Shown here: positions 1 to 6,828 of the stretch, piece by piece
Numbering within the stretch: position 1 is the stretch's first letter
Layout: each line of letters starts with the position of its first letter
IMG/VR virus record: IMGVR_UViG_3300042879_004488
Coordinates: 1 to 25,224 of that record
DNA from: a virus
Strand: one strand, 5' to 3'
Length of the DNA stretch: 25,224 nt
Translations under genes and position numbers: made by a program
The notes under the pieces: generated by a model
The model's input: the letters and a program-made list of their open reading frames with translations, nothing else
Databases searched by the model: none
What the model was told of the DNA's origin: nothing

Positions 1-459
1 CTTGTCTAGGTTGTCTGGACCAAATGGCATTCTCAGTCGGAATAGATAGGACTTTTTATTATATCCAAATTCGGTCCAGAGCTTCTGAAACTCTGCTTTA
101 GTAGCACTATAAAAACTACCATTGTTCCAGTTAAAGTTAGGCGCATCGGTTTCGGTCCAGCCACCAGGCTTGTAGCCAGTATAAACACAACCTGAGCTTA
201 GGTGCAGTATGGGGCAATCAAAGTTACGTTCTAGGTGTAGGGGATAATTGATGTTGCCCTGAACCGTATCTGCCTTGCGTAGTTCGCAAGCATCTACATT
301 GGGAATGCCGGTGAATCCAGCTGCATTGATGATAAAGTCAGCATCAACAGGTACGTATTCGGTGTGCCGTGTCCAGACATAGTGTATGCTCTGACGATCT
401 AATTCAAGAGCAATATATTTTGCCACATATCCATGACCAATTAATACTATTTTCTTCAT
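1..459 (-). CDS. SDR-family NAD(P)-dependent sugar epimerase/reductase, partial (3' end cut by the window edge)
   Basis: Only the first 153 codons are inside the window. The protein opens with a Rossmann fold, MKKIVLIGHGYVAKYIA, whose GHGYVA is the glycine-rich nucleotide-binding turn. A catalytic-type serine region (LHLSSGCVYTG, residues 86-95) follows, then the Tyr-x3-Lys pair Y117/K121 in FYSATKAEF. The order and spacing match the extended SDR family, including RmlD-like dTDP-4-dehydrorhamnose reductases and sugar epimerases. The likely job is reduction or epimerisation of a nucleotide sugar, in line with the sugar genes elsewhere in the window. The start is set by a GGAG site just upstream of the ATG. 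It lies downstream of the pqqA terminator, so it may belong to the next transcription unit. The exact substrate cannot be read from this fragment. Confidence 0.85.
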   Translation of the reverse strand, partial: MKKIVLIGHGYVAKYIALELDRQSIHYVWTRHTEYVPVDADFIINAAGFTGIPNVDACELRKADTVQGNINYPLHLERNFDCPILHLSSGCVYTGYKPGGWTETDAPNFNWNNGSFYSATKAEFQKLWTEFGYNKKSYLFRLRMPFGPDNLDK

Positions 460-477
460 ATTCACTCCATAAAGTAG

Positions 478-503
478 AAAAGGGGAACCTAAGTCCCCCT
501 TTT
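478..503 (-). terminator. Rho-independent terminator after pqqA
   Basis: On the minus strand AAAAGGGG (503-496) pairs with CCCCTTTT (485-478) around a 10-base loop, giving an 8-bp stem that ends in T's and continues CTACTTT. It starts 17 bases after the pqqA stop codon, so it closes the pqqA transcript before the SDR gene. On the plus strand the stem is not followed by a T run, so minus-strand use is favoured. Confidence 0.75.
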
Positions 504-519
504 AATGTACAACGAACAA

Positions 520-591
520 TTACTTGTTCATTACGTACATTGTAACTTCAAAACCAAATCTCATTTCTTGAGCTGATGGTGTTGTCCACAT
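520..591 (-). CDS. pqqA: PqqA: precursor peptide of pyrroloquinoline quinone (PQQ)
   Basis: The gene encodes 23 residues, the exact length of the short PqqA form in many proteobacteria. It begins MWTTPSAQEM and carries the core RFGFEVTMY followed by VMNK. Known biochemistry: PqqA is made on the ribosome, held by the chaperone PqqD, and the radical-SAM enzyme PqqE links its conserved Glu to its conserved Tyr, whose fused skeleton becomes PQQ. Both residues are present at the expected places, Glu15 and Tyr19 in EVTMY. A strong Shine-Dalgarno AAGGAG sits 7 bases before the ATG. The gene stands alone between terminators at 741-762 and 478-503, and no pqqB, C, D or E is in the window. It would therefore depend on host maturation enzymes. 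Short peptides can match by chance, but length, landmarks, ribosome site and terminator agree here. A role in boosting host PQQ is inference. Confidence 0.9.
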   Translation of the reverse strand: MWTTPSAQEMRFGFEVTMYVMNK

Positions 592-606
592 AATAGTTCT
601 CCTTTA

Positions 607-633
607 CGTTTATAAAAATACTGCGTTTATAAA
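607..633 (-). repeat. Tandem TTTATAAACG boxes upstream of pqqA, possible late-promoter elements
   Basis: The 10-base string TTTATAAACG (minus strand) occurs twice, at 633-624 and 616-607, with a 17-base period, just before the pqqA ribosome site. TATAAAC resembles the T4 late promoter box TATAAATA (six matching bases). The upstream copy would start RNA near 619 and leave a leader containing the AAGGAG. This is suggestive only: the region is AT-rich and no gp55/gp33 specificity is known for this phage. Confidence 0.35.
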
Positions 634-639
634 CTCATG

Positions 640-714
640 TCAGCAGAGATATCGATCAACTGATAAAGGTCTGCCTTGAGGCCTATAGTACATCATGAAT
701 AATTTCTTATCCAT
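640..714 (-). CDS. Possible 24-residue leader peptide ORF upstream of pqqA
   Basis: An ATG at 714 opens a 24-codon frame (MDKKLFMMYYRPQGRPLSVD, then RYLC) that ends 48 bases before pqqA. It has no Shine-Dalgarno site. However, the TATAAT at 726-721 would place a transcript start at about 714, the A of this ATG, so it could be read as a leaderless message. I do not recognise the sequence. It may be a real micro-gene, a leader that affects pqqA expression, or a chance frame in a 5' leader. Confidence 0.25.
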   Translation of the reverse strand: MDKKLFMMYYRPQGRPLSVDRYLC

Positions 715-720
715 AACACT

Positions 721-750
721 ATTATATATGAACTATGCCTAAAAAGTCTA
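721..750 (-). promoter_or_regulatory. Candidate sigma70-type promoter for the pqqA unit
   Basis: TAGACT (750-745), an 18-base gap and a perfect TATAAT (726-721) lie just downstream of a terminator and upstream of pqqA. The -35 box is only 4/6 to consensus and overlaps the terminator stem, so this is weaker than the other promoters in the window. It would give pqqA its own transcript. Confidence 0.45.
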
Positions 751-762
751 GGGGGATTAGAC
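741..762 (-). terminator. Rho-independent terminator after the 49-residue gene
   Basis: Minus strand: GTCTA (762-758), a 7-base loop ATCCCCC, TAGAC (750-746), then TTTTT (745-741). The stem is short (5 bp) but the T run is directly attached. It lies 23 bases past the stop at 786 and separates the co-chaperonin operon from pqqA. Confidence 0.55.
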
Positions 763-785
763 GTAATTAAGGCTAATGATCTTCA

Positions 786-935
786 TTAATCAACTGGTTT
801 CCACCAGAAGCGATTGCCTCTGAGTCTGCGAAATTTATCATACCAGCGTTTGTTTTTATCTGATACTCGCATTTTAACATAGCGTCTAAACACCGACGAT
901 ATGACCCATTTAGATTTACACTTATAGACTATCAT
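786..935 (-). CDS. Small basic protein of unknown function (49 aa)
   Basis: The ATG at 935 lies inside the 3' end of the co-chaperonin gene and the frames overlap by 14 bases, the usual packing in this genome. The product is strongly basic and aromatic: it begins MIVYKCKSKW and has a region RVSDKNKRWYDKFRRLRGNR followed by FWWKPVD. That composition suits nucleic-acid or membrane-surface binding, but I recognise no family. It is the last gene before the terminator at 741-762, which supports its being part of the co-chaperonin transcript. The alternative frame across the same stretch is less protein-like and has no start near a stop overlap. Confidence 0.6.
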   Translation of the reverse strand: MIVYKCKSKWVISSVFRRYVKMRVSDKNKRWYDKFRRLRGNRFWWKPVD

Positions 936-1191
936 CTTCAAACACCCAGACAATGTTATCTTCGCTTACAACATAGTGTGGAATGTCATCAACCGTAACT
1001 GGATTGGCCTTATTCCAATCACAGAAGACAATGTCATCTTTTTGCACCAGGGTAACTTCACTACCAACAGCTATGACCTGTGCTCGGTCAACGTTGCCGT
1101 CATGATCACTTTGCAAAATAATGCCTGATTCAGTTGTAGATTTCTTTTTTAGCCTAACTACTAGTACGTTCTTTTTAAGTGGTTTAATCAA
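922..1191 (-). CDS. GroES-like co-chaperonin (T4 gp31 role)
   Basis: The 89-residue product has the Cpn10 layout. The first strand IKPLKKNVLVVRL matches the GroES opening (RPLhDRVlVkR). A mobile-loop segment KKSTTESGIIL at residues 15-25 is equivalent to the GroES loop that docks into GroEL through a hydrophobic tripeptide, here IIL. A barrel strand AQVIAVGSEV and a closing DIVWVFED complete the fold. In T4, gp31 replaces GroES and lets host GroEL fold the large capsid protein gp23; the same role is likely here. The protein is slightly shorter than GroES (about 97 aa). It overlaps its neighbours on both sides (8 and 14 bases), so it is co-translated with them. Confidence 0.85.
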   Translation of the reverse strand: MIKPLKKNVLVVRLKKKSTTESGIILQSDHDGNVDRAQVIAVGSEVTLVQKDDIVFCDWNKANPVTVDDIPHYVVSEDNIVWVFEDDSL

Positions 1192-1366
1192 AATCGCTCT
1201 CTTCCCATTTATATTTAATTGCTGGTTCTGGTCGAGTTACTTTAACAACTTCACCAGTTACTTTGTCTAATTCGTATTCAGGTAGATTTGGTATCAATTG
1301 TTCCGTCGGTGGTGAACCAATACCAACTGATCGATCCCATTCTCGTTGTGTTATTTTGTTTGTCAT
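1184..1366 (-). CDS. Hypothetical phage protein (60 aa)
   Basis: The frame is open from 1384, but AGGAG at 1377-1373 lies 6 bases before the ATG at 1366 and only 3 before the ATG at 1369, so I choose 1366 (product MTNKITQREWDRSVGIG...). It is a small, charged, proline-containing protein with the segment LPEYELDKVTGEVVKVTRPE and an acidic end EESDFD. I recognise no domain. It is the first gene behind a perfect sigma70-type promoter (1398-1426) with a roughly 25-base leader. It overlaps the co-chaperonin gene by 8 bases, so it probably belongs to the same transcript. Confidence 0.7.
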   Translation of the reverse strand: MTNKITQREWDRSVGIGSPPTEQLIPNLPEYELDKVTGEVVKVTRPEPAIKYKWEESDFD

Positions 1367-1397
1367 CATATGCTCCTTTGTCATAGCCTACACCGTG

Positions 1398-1426
1398 ATT
1401 ATATATGAGTGTCAATAGTTTGTCAA
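1398..1426 (-). promoter_or_regulatory. Consensus sigma70-type promoter for the co-chaperonin operon
   Basis: TTGACA (1426-1421), 17 bases, TATAAT (1403-1398): both boxes are perfect. A second TTGACA lies in the spacer (1415-1410) but is too close to the -10 to serve. The -35 overlaps the stop codon of the exonuclease gene. The predicted start near 1391 gives a leader of about 25 bases carrying AAAGGAG. Confidence 0.85.
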
Positions 1427-2103
1427 TAACTATTGTGATTCTTTTCGTAGATATTTCTATAGTCCAGTAAGCCCCGAGTCCAGCGATTGCGTTTCTCGGA
1501 AAATATCTGCGGTTCCTGATCTTCTACGGCTATGAGTATATGTATGTCAGGAACTGGTATGCCCGTGAGCTCTTCGTACATGATGGCATAAGCACTGGCC
1601 TGCATGAAATAGCTATGAATCCATTCGTGTCTTTTGGTTTTACTGGCAGTCTTGAAGTCTATGACACTCAACACTCCATTGTATTCGGCTATGCAATCTA
1701 CGGTTCCAGCCAGACGAAGATGATGGCTAAACATACGAGTCTCCAGACAATGTATGTTGTTTATGGGGTCCAGCAAAGGTTTGAAGGTGTTGAATAGCTC
1801 TTCGGTAAATATGTTCAGACCAAAGTCTATGGGTTGGTTTTTTAAATACGATTCGGTATAGCTATGAATACGAGTACCACGATTGGCAGCTCGGGCGCCA
1901 ATCTTTGCGGCTTCTTCATGTCCAATGCGATTACGCCAGGCGTCTAGTGCTTCCTTGCCGTGTTCGCTAAGTATGGTAGTAACACTGGGATAACGACGCC
2001 CGTCGGGTGTTGCATAGAGACGGGTGCCGTTTTCGTTGATTTGTTCTAGCTTGGGGACTGTTAGATCCCGTCCCCCAAAGCCCAGGTGCGTATAATTAGG
2101 CAC
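1423..2103 (-). CDS. PD-(D/E)XK exonuclease, MGME1-like (RecB nuclease fold)
   Basis: The 226-residue protein has the signature of the single-strand exonuclease group that includes mitochondrial MGME1 and homologues in T4-like marine phages. The early motif is YPSVTTIL (38-45), then RGTRIHSYTE (75-84). The nuclease core is E121 (LETRMFS), D136 in AGTVDCIAEYNG, and D149-F-K151 in VIDFKTASK, with a following Gln in FMQASAYA (Q168). These correspond to the metal-binding Glu/Asp/Asp-x-Lys set of the superfamily. The likely role is trimming of DNA ends or flaps in phage replication, recombination or host DNA recycling. It overlaps the endolysin gene by 8 bases. Its stop codon forms part of the next gene's promoter. 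Confidence 0.85.
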   Translation of the reverse strand: MPNYTHLGFGGRDLTVPKLEQINENGTRLYATPDGRRYPSVTTILSEHGKEALDAWRNRIGHEEAAKIGARAANRGTRIHSYTESYLKNQPIDFGLNIFTEELFNTFKPLLDPINNIHCLETRMFSHHLRLAGTVDCIAEYNGVLSVIDFKTASKTKRHEWIHSYFMQASAYAIMYEELTGIPVPDIHILIAVEDQEPQIFSEKRNRWTRGLLDYRNIYEKNHNSY

Positions 2104-2722
2104 TTAGAGTAATTAAATTATTCTCAAAATGATGCTTGCGATCTTCTAGTCCAATTGTACCACCATTGATGCGTTTTGTCAGGGTAACAATGTCGTTTTT
2201 ATCGGCAATATCATTTAACTTGTTGGTTGTCCAGAACCAGCAGGCACTTTCAATGGCACCATCCAGAGTTTCTGTATAGGCAACTGCTTCATCCAGAGTC
2301 TTGCCAACACTTGCAGCAAACTTAGTATAGTTTTCTTTACCAGTTAACTGTATAGCACCACGACCACGGAACTTGAACCCCTCGCCAGATGCTTCTGGAC
2401 CATTGCCCATGCGGTCAGCATAGATCTTATTGGCAATCTTTTCAGGGTTGCGATTATATGGTTGTGCAGCTGCTACGGTTGGAAATCGTTTAGGAAATAC
2501 CTTGCTCAGTCCTTCGGCACTGTAGTTTAGGTTTTCTTTCAGCACTGTAAAGTCTGCACTTTCATGACCACACTGAGCCAGGAATGCTGCCACTCGTTCC
2601 ACGGTTGTAATGTTGTACTTGGGTAATACTGTGTTAAATGTTTCAAATAATTCTGCAATGTTTTTATTGCGACTTAAACATTTTGCTAGTTTAGCTTGGG
2701 TAAAATCAAAATTAAAGGACAT
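2096..2722 (-). CDS. GH19 (chitinase-class) endolysin
   Basis: The 208-residue protein is a family 19 glycoside hydrolase of the phage lysin type. The catalytic glutamate is in FLAQCGHESADF (E54), a form of the conserved (A/C)xxxHES motif. The second landmark is FKFRGRGAIQLTGKENY (117-133), where chitinase/lysozyme family members bind substrate. The helix with CWFWTTNKLNDIAD and the end motif RINGG also fit. It would cleave peptidoglycan glycan strands to release progeny. There is no signal peptide, so export would need a holin or similar, not identified here. A clear AAGGAG lies 7 bases before the ATG. It overlaps the upstream glycosyltransferase-like gene by 11 bases. Confidence 0.88.
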   Translation of the reverse strand: MSFNFDFTQAKLAKCLSRNKNIAELFETFNTVLPKYNITTVERVAAFLAQCGHESADFTVLKENLNYSAEGLSKVFPKRFPTVAAAQPYNRNPEKIANKIYADRMGNGPEASGEGFKFRGRGAIQLTGKENYTKFAASVGKTLDEAVAYTETLDGAIESACWFWTTNKLNDIADKNDIVTLTKRINGGTIGLEDRKHHFENNLITLSA

Positions 2723-3545
2723 AGCCTAACTCCTTGAGGTATAAATTGCTGTAATGATTGATTAAATGTGGTATTTGATTATGACGATCCCACTGATGTA
2801 TGACACTGGGTAACTTACCATACACAGTAACACGTCCATCATCCAGTACTTTTAATTGATTTGGATGTACCAGACATAATGTTCCAACACCCGTGCCGTT
2901 TTCCAACTTGGTATGAGGTATTAGGTTTTTATGGAATATGTAGTTGTATGGACCTTGTTCATCAGGTATGCCACCTACTTCCATCATCTTTTTAATATCA
3001 CGTTGATTCATTAATGTTACAATGTACTGAATCATCATTTCCTGACTACCCAGAGTAGTACCCGAACATAAAATGCGATTGGGTTCTAGTTCCTTGGCCA
3101 CGGCTTCGCCATAGTTGGTGGTCAAAATGTATTTATTAAAACGTTCTCCCAGGTTGGCTTCAGGATCTTCTTCATTGACAAATAAATCTACCTGATCTGG
3201 GGGTGCCTGGATTTCTTCGAAAATGTCGCCCTGAAAGGCTACATCTCGTACGTCACAGTGAAATACTCGGTTATATTGTCCACGCTCTTCTAATAAAATG
3301 TCCAGGTATTTAAAATAGCGAGTATTATGTATGGCACTGGGAATAAAATATCCAGCAGTATAGAACCGAACATCAACGCCGGAATCCAGCAGATAATTAA
3401 GTTTATCCTGTTTGATGTCAGGCTCAACCAACATGATCATGTCAGCAGTTGCTTTCTGATACTTTTTCCAGCTTTCAACAAATATGGCTATGAGGTCTAC
3501 CTTGTAGCCCCAGCCCGTGCAAAGTATTAAATTTGGTTTATCCAT
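2712..3545 (-). CDS. Probable GT-A-fold glycosyltransferase
   Basis: The 277-residue protein begins with a beta-strand start (PNLILCTGWGYKVD) and an acidic-rich nucleotide-sugar region FHCDVRDVAFQGDIFEEI (95-112). There D98 and D101 are placed like the metal-binding DxD element of GT-A enzymes. The late YGKLPSVIHQWDRHN recalls the acceptor-side His/Asp region of processive and capping transferases that list 'DxRDvaFQ'-type motifs. The exact CAZy family is uncertain. An AGGA lies 8 bases before the ATG. It is the last sugar gene before the endolysin and follows two other probable transferases, which supports surface-glycan work. Confidence 0.6.
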   Translation of the reverse strand: MDKPNLILCTGWGYKVDLIAIFVESWKKYQKATADMIMLVEPDIKQDKLNYLLDSGVDVRFYTAGYFIPSAIHNTRYFKYLDILLEERGQYNRVFHCDVRDVAFQGDIFEEIQAPPDQVDLFVNEEDPEANLGERFNKYILTTNYGEAVAKELEPNRILCSGTTLGSQEMMIQYIVTLMNQRDIKKMMEVGGIPDEQGPYNYIFHKNLIPHTKLENGTGVGTLCLVHPNQLKVLDDGRVTVYGKLPSVIHQWDRHNQIPHLINHYSNLYLKELGYVL

Positions 3546-3553
3546 GATCGGTC

Positions 3554-4333
3554 CTAGTCGTAGATTAAAGTTCCATTGGGTGCAATAGTTCCCATGAGAT
3601 GTGTATGTTCAATCTCTTGGCTGACTGCTGGGCCCATGTGTTTGTATAATAAATGTTCGATGTCAACGTAATGAGTTTCTGTAATGCTATAATAATCATT
3701 GATGATGTTTTCATAGCGTTGTACGCAGTCTTCAAGCAGCTTTGCTGGGAAACTCCACAGACGACTACTATAACTATGTTCAACACCAATGGCGCTTAGT
3801 GCATCAGGCATCCAGCTTTTTTCACGCTGTTTAAACACATAGAGATTTTGTGCTGTTGCAGTCTCATAGATGCTGCTATCAAACAGTGGGCTGAGCATGT
3901 AGCGACCAGAAATTTTAAAAATTCTGTCTACATTTCTAAATGCTTCTAGCTCTGCATTGGTTTGTAGCGTATGCAATACATTGTACATGATGATATTTTC
4001 AGCTGCACTTTTTATGAGACCAGTTGTGCCGCCCATCTCATGGCGGACTTTGATCTTGTCCAGATAATTTTTATGAAAGTTCTGCACCTGTTCGTTGTTG
4101 GTCATGTCCAAATAAACATGAGCTCGTTGAGTTAGTTGCCTATACTGTTCGTACAACGCAGGATATTCCGCTGCTACAACAGGTTTACCACCATCAACTA
4201 ATATGATGTTGGCATCTGGATAATGACCAAGTATGCTATCCATGGTCTGTTGAATCTGCAGTATTCTAAAACTTGGATCGTAGATGCCTATGTTGGTATT
4301 GATGGCACAGGTCATGATAAAGGTTGTCTTCAT
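3554..4333 (-). CDS. Probable glycosyltransferase-like protein of the surface-sugar block
   Basis: The 259-residue protein opens MKTTFIMTCAINTN, and residues 37-50 (HYPDANIILVDGGK) look like the first Rossmann-type strands of a GT-A enzyme ('...vDgG'). A later strand, VDRIFKISGRYMLS, fits the 'K.SGRY' segment seen in several phage and bacterial sugar-cluster proteins. No complete catalytic DxD can be assigned. It overlaps the upstream gene by 4 bases (ATGA) and precedes another GT-like gene, so I infer a role in the same pathway. The exact activity is unknown. Confidence 0.5.
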   Translation of the reverse strand: MKTTFIMTCAINTNIGIYDPSFRILQIQQTMDSILGHYPDANIILVDGGKPVVAAEYPALYEQYRQLTQRAHVYLDMTNNEQVQNFHKNYLDKIKVRHEMGGTTGLIKSAAENIIMYNVLHTLQTNAELEAFRNVDRIFKISGRYMLSPLFDSSIYETATAQNLYVFKQREKSWMPDALSAIGVEHSYSSRLWSFPAKLLEDCVQRYENIINDYYSITETHYVDIEHLLYKHMGPAVSQEIEHTHLMGTIAPNGTLIYD

Positions 4334-5229
4334 GCTAGGATTTCAGTTCCTCGGTAATCGGGGTTTGCAAGTAATACTTTGATGATATTGGCAATTCTTT
4401 CATCGTTGGTTTCGGCAGTATGCACACAGCGAGCCTTGTATAATCCACCGCCGCTAGGACAATCCGTTGCTAGTATGCTTAGATTTAAAAAGGTTAGAGC
4501 ATTGTTCATTAGGTTAATGGCATTCTGACAATAGCTAAATGGTCCAGAATTTTTACCAACTATGACATCACAACCACCGGCCAGGTATGCAATCTGATTA
4601 AGATCGTTTTCCTGTCCTGCAAATATATCATCGGTATAATATATATTGGTTGCAGTCAAGGGCAGTTTATGAGTTAATACAATGTTAATCTCGGGCAATT
4701 CAGCCGACAACTTTGTAATGCAGGCTGATAAATCACCTACTCTACTCTGGCCAGAATTAGCAGTACCATTGCAGATTAATATGCTGGGTCGGTCACCATG
4801 TTCGTGGAACCAGACATCGGCCTGACTGACATCATACTGATCATAATCAATCACTGGCAAATAATAGTTAGGATCTTCTACAAAATCCAATTTAAAATGC
4901 TTAAAGTATTCGCGCCAGATGTTGTGTAGGCGAATAAAGTTAATGTGTTCGCCATGCGGGAACAAGGTGCCTTGCCAGCAACCAACCCAGGTATTCACAT
5001 ACACAGTTTCACCATTAGGACTATTAGCTACACGTATTAGACGATCTAACGGTGGCAAACTATCTAGACTGACATGCTTGATGCCCAGATCTTTAATGAT
5101 GTCAGGGTGTCGAGCATGTGCATATTCAAACTCTAGGTCTGGTAATTGACGTACAATTTCTCGCACGTAGTTTTTACCCACAAAACAATCGCCATTATGA
5201 AACTGATTGAAAAAAACTATTTTTTTCAT
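4330..5229 (-). CDS. Possible GT-B-type (family 9-like) glycosyltransferase
   Basis: The 299-residue protein has two Rossmann-like halves: an N-terminal MKKIVFFNQFHNGDCFVGKN and a C-terminal half with SILICNGTANSGQSR, INIVLTHKLP and DVIVGKNSGPFSYCQ. The last segment resembles the conserved 'sDSGp.h.A' nucleotide-sugar loop of heptosyltransferase-like GT-B enzymes. Similarity is at motif level only. It is tightly coupled to both neighbours by 4-base ATGA overlaps and sits next to a sugar C-methyltransferase. Transfer of a sugar to a surface polymer is the likely role; donor and acceptor are unknown. Confidence 0.5.
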   Translation of the reverse strand: MKKIVFFNQFHNGDCFVGKNYVREIVRQLPDLEFEYAHARHPDIIKDLGIKHVSLDSLPPLDRLIRVANSPNGETVYVNTWVGCWQGTLFPHGEHINFIRLHNIWREYFKHFKLDFVEDPNYYLPVIDYDQYDVSQADVWFHEHGDRPSILICNGTANSGQSRVGDLSACITKLSAELPEINIVLTHKLPLTATNIYYTDDIFAGQENDLNQIAYLAGGCDVIVGKNSGPFSYCQNAINLMNNALTFLNLSILATDCPSGGGLYKARCVHTAETNDERIANIIKVLLANPDYRGTEILA

Positions 5230-6461
5230 TTAATGTTATCTTTGGTTATGATTTTAAATTCTGGGCAAGGAACAACCAGGGCTCCACCAGCCTCTAGATA
5301 TTCTTGTTCACGACTAACAAATTCATCAATAAAGTGCCAGGGTAAAACCAACAAGTAGTCAGGTTTGGCGGCTCGCATTTCGGCTTCGCTTACAATGGGA
5401 ATTTCCGTACCCACGGTCTTTTTACCAAACTTATAAGGACTGCGTTCTGCAATGGCAGTAATGTCTTGGTTGGTCAGACCAAAGTACTGTAATAAGGTAT
5501 TGCCCTTGGTGCTGGCACCATAGCCATAGATGGTTTTACCCTCGGCTCGTGCAGTTCGTACAAAATCTATCATGCTAATTTTTAGCTGTTCCAGGCGTGT
5601 ACCAAAAGTCTCCCAGACCTTAGGATCTGAAATATCAGCAACGCGTTCAAAGTTTAAGATAGCATCGGTTCGGTATAGACAAACCTGACGCAACTGTGCA
5701 GTGCCAAAACTATTAGGATTACATTTTTGCTTGGCAATGTATACGCGTATGCTACCACCATTGGTATCATTAACATTGGCATCGACAATCATCATGCCAT
5801 GCTGACTAAACAGGTTAAGTAAACTGGTCAGACTATGATAATAAACATGTTCGTGGCAAATGTTGTCAAATGCCATTTGCTGAACCATTAATGGTGTATA
5901 GCTCATTTGTAGTACAATGACGCCATCATCATCTAATACTTCAGAAAGATCTTTAATAAATGTATGCGGATTGTCCAGGTCATAGAACATGGCAATGCAG
6001 GTTATGACCTTGGCTTTCTTTGTAGTAGCCTTGGCATAGGATGCTGCACTAAAGTAATCCTGTATGACTGTTCCATGCTGACTGCTTTCTTTATAGTATT
6101 CATCATCACAGGGATCAATACCAATGCGTTGAATACCAGCTGGAATTTGTCGTAATAAAGTACCATCGTTACAGGCTATGTCCAACCAGACATCATCATT
6201 GTTTAATTTTACTCGATCAGTAATCTCGGCTACAATGTTACCCAGTTCCTTGGTCATGGTAGCATTGGTTCCACTTCGATACCAATAACGTCCCCACATG
6301 GCCTCGGCTGGTGGAAGAGTTTCAGACTTCAAACGGACAGCACCAATGGCTTCGTCCAGATATAAATCTAGACTGTATTTGCTTCGATCTGCACTGGTTT
6401 CGTCAGCATTTAAAAAGTCACTGACATAATGATCACCTAATTTTAACACTGGCTCAGACAT
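5226..6461 (-). CDS. SAM-dependent sugar C-methyltransferase (TylC3/NovU-type), zinc site lost
   Basis: The 411-residue protein has the three-part layout of NDP-4-keto-sugar C-methyltransferases. A short N-terminal domain ends in WYRSGTNATM. The SAM-binding domain contains VWLDIACNDGTLLRQ (motif I) and VITCIAMFYDLDNP. The C-terminal domain carries the family hallmark YGYGASTKGNTLLQYFG near residues 315-331. These enzymes methylate a carbon of a 4-keto-6-deoxy sugar nucleotide. What is odd is the N-terminus. Family members normally start with a CxxC and have a second CxxC before the 'YRSGT' segment; here the corresponding stretches are VLKLGDHYVSDF and YLDEAIGAVRLK, with no cysteine, so the zinc site is gone. 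The start overlaps the upstream gene by 8 bases, leaving little room for a longer N-terminus. Confidence 0.85.
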   Translation of the reverse strand: MSEPVLKLGDHYVSDFLNADETSADRSKYSLDLYLDEAIGAVRLKSETLPPAEAMWGRYWYRSGTNATMTKELGNIVAEITDRVKLNNDDVWLDIACNDGTLLRQIPAGIQRIGIDPCDDEYYKESSQHGTVIQDYFSAASYAKATTKKAKVITCIAMFYDLDNPHTFIKDLSEVLDDDGVIVLQMSYTPLMVQQMAFDNICHEHVYYHSLTSLLNLFSQHGMMIVDANVNDTNGGSIRVYIAKQKCNPNSFGTAQLRQVCLYRTDAILNFERVADISDPKVWETFGTRLEQLKISMIDFVRTARAEGKTIYGYGASTKGNTLLQYFGLTNQDITAIAERSPYKFGKKTVGTEIPIVSEAEMRAAKPDYLLVLPWHFIDEFVSREQEYLEAGGALVVPCPEFKIITKDNIK

Positions 6462-6828
6462 ATAATTTTTCCTCTATGATTTCACTACCAAATTGTTCAT
6501 TGATCTGTTTTTTAATAGCAGCTCGCTTATCATTTGTTAGGGGAATGTTCAACGCTGCTGTATAGTATAAATCGCCCTTGTCACCCGTACGGATGCAATT
6601 GCGAATGATATCTTCTAGTTCCCAGATCTTTTCATTTACTTCTTTTAATTCTATATGAAAATTATCCAAGTGTCGATCCTGAAGCGGAAAGTAAATTAGA
6701 CTTAACTCTTCGTGTTCTACCCGTATGTTATGACGCTTTTCGGGATCCTTGACTCGTTCCATCTTTATTTCCAAGATGGTGATTTTATCTATTAACTCAC
6801 CTAGACTAATAGGCGCTAATATTTTCAT
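6454..6828 (-). CDS. DUF6165-like protein of sugar clusters
   Basis: The 124-residue protein starts [20 protein letters not shown], the characteristic opening of a family found in phage and bacterial surface-polysaccharide loci ('[15 protein letters not shown]'). The rest is mainly helical and charged, with [14 protein letters not shown] and a central [10 protein letters not shown]. No catalytic residues are known to me. It lies between gmd (4-base overlap) and the C-methyltransferase (8-base overlap), which ties it to nucleotide-sugar use. Function is unassigned; the family name is from recognition of the opening motif. Confidence 0.65.
   Translation of the reverse strand: MKILAPISLGELIDKITILEIKMERVKDPEKRHNIRVEHEELSLIYFPLQDRHLDNFHIELKEVNEKIWELEDIIRNCIRTGDKGDLYYTAALNIPLTNDKRAAIKKQINEQFGSEIIEEKLYV

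Noticed and set aside
1540-1797. Plus-strand open frame of 85 codons opposite the exonuclease gene
   Set aside because: It lies wholly opposite a well-supported nuclease gene, has no ribosome site, and its product resembles no family. All other plus-strand frames in the window are likewise shadows of minus-strand genes.
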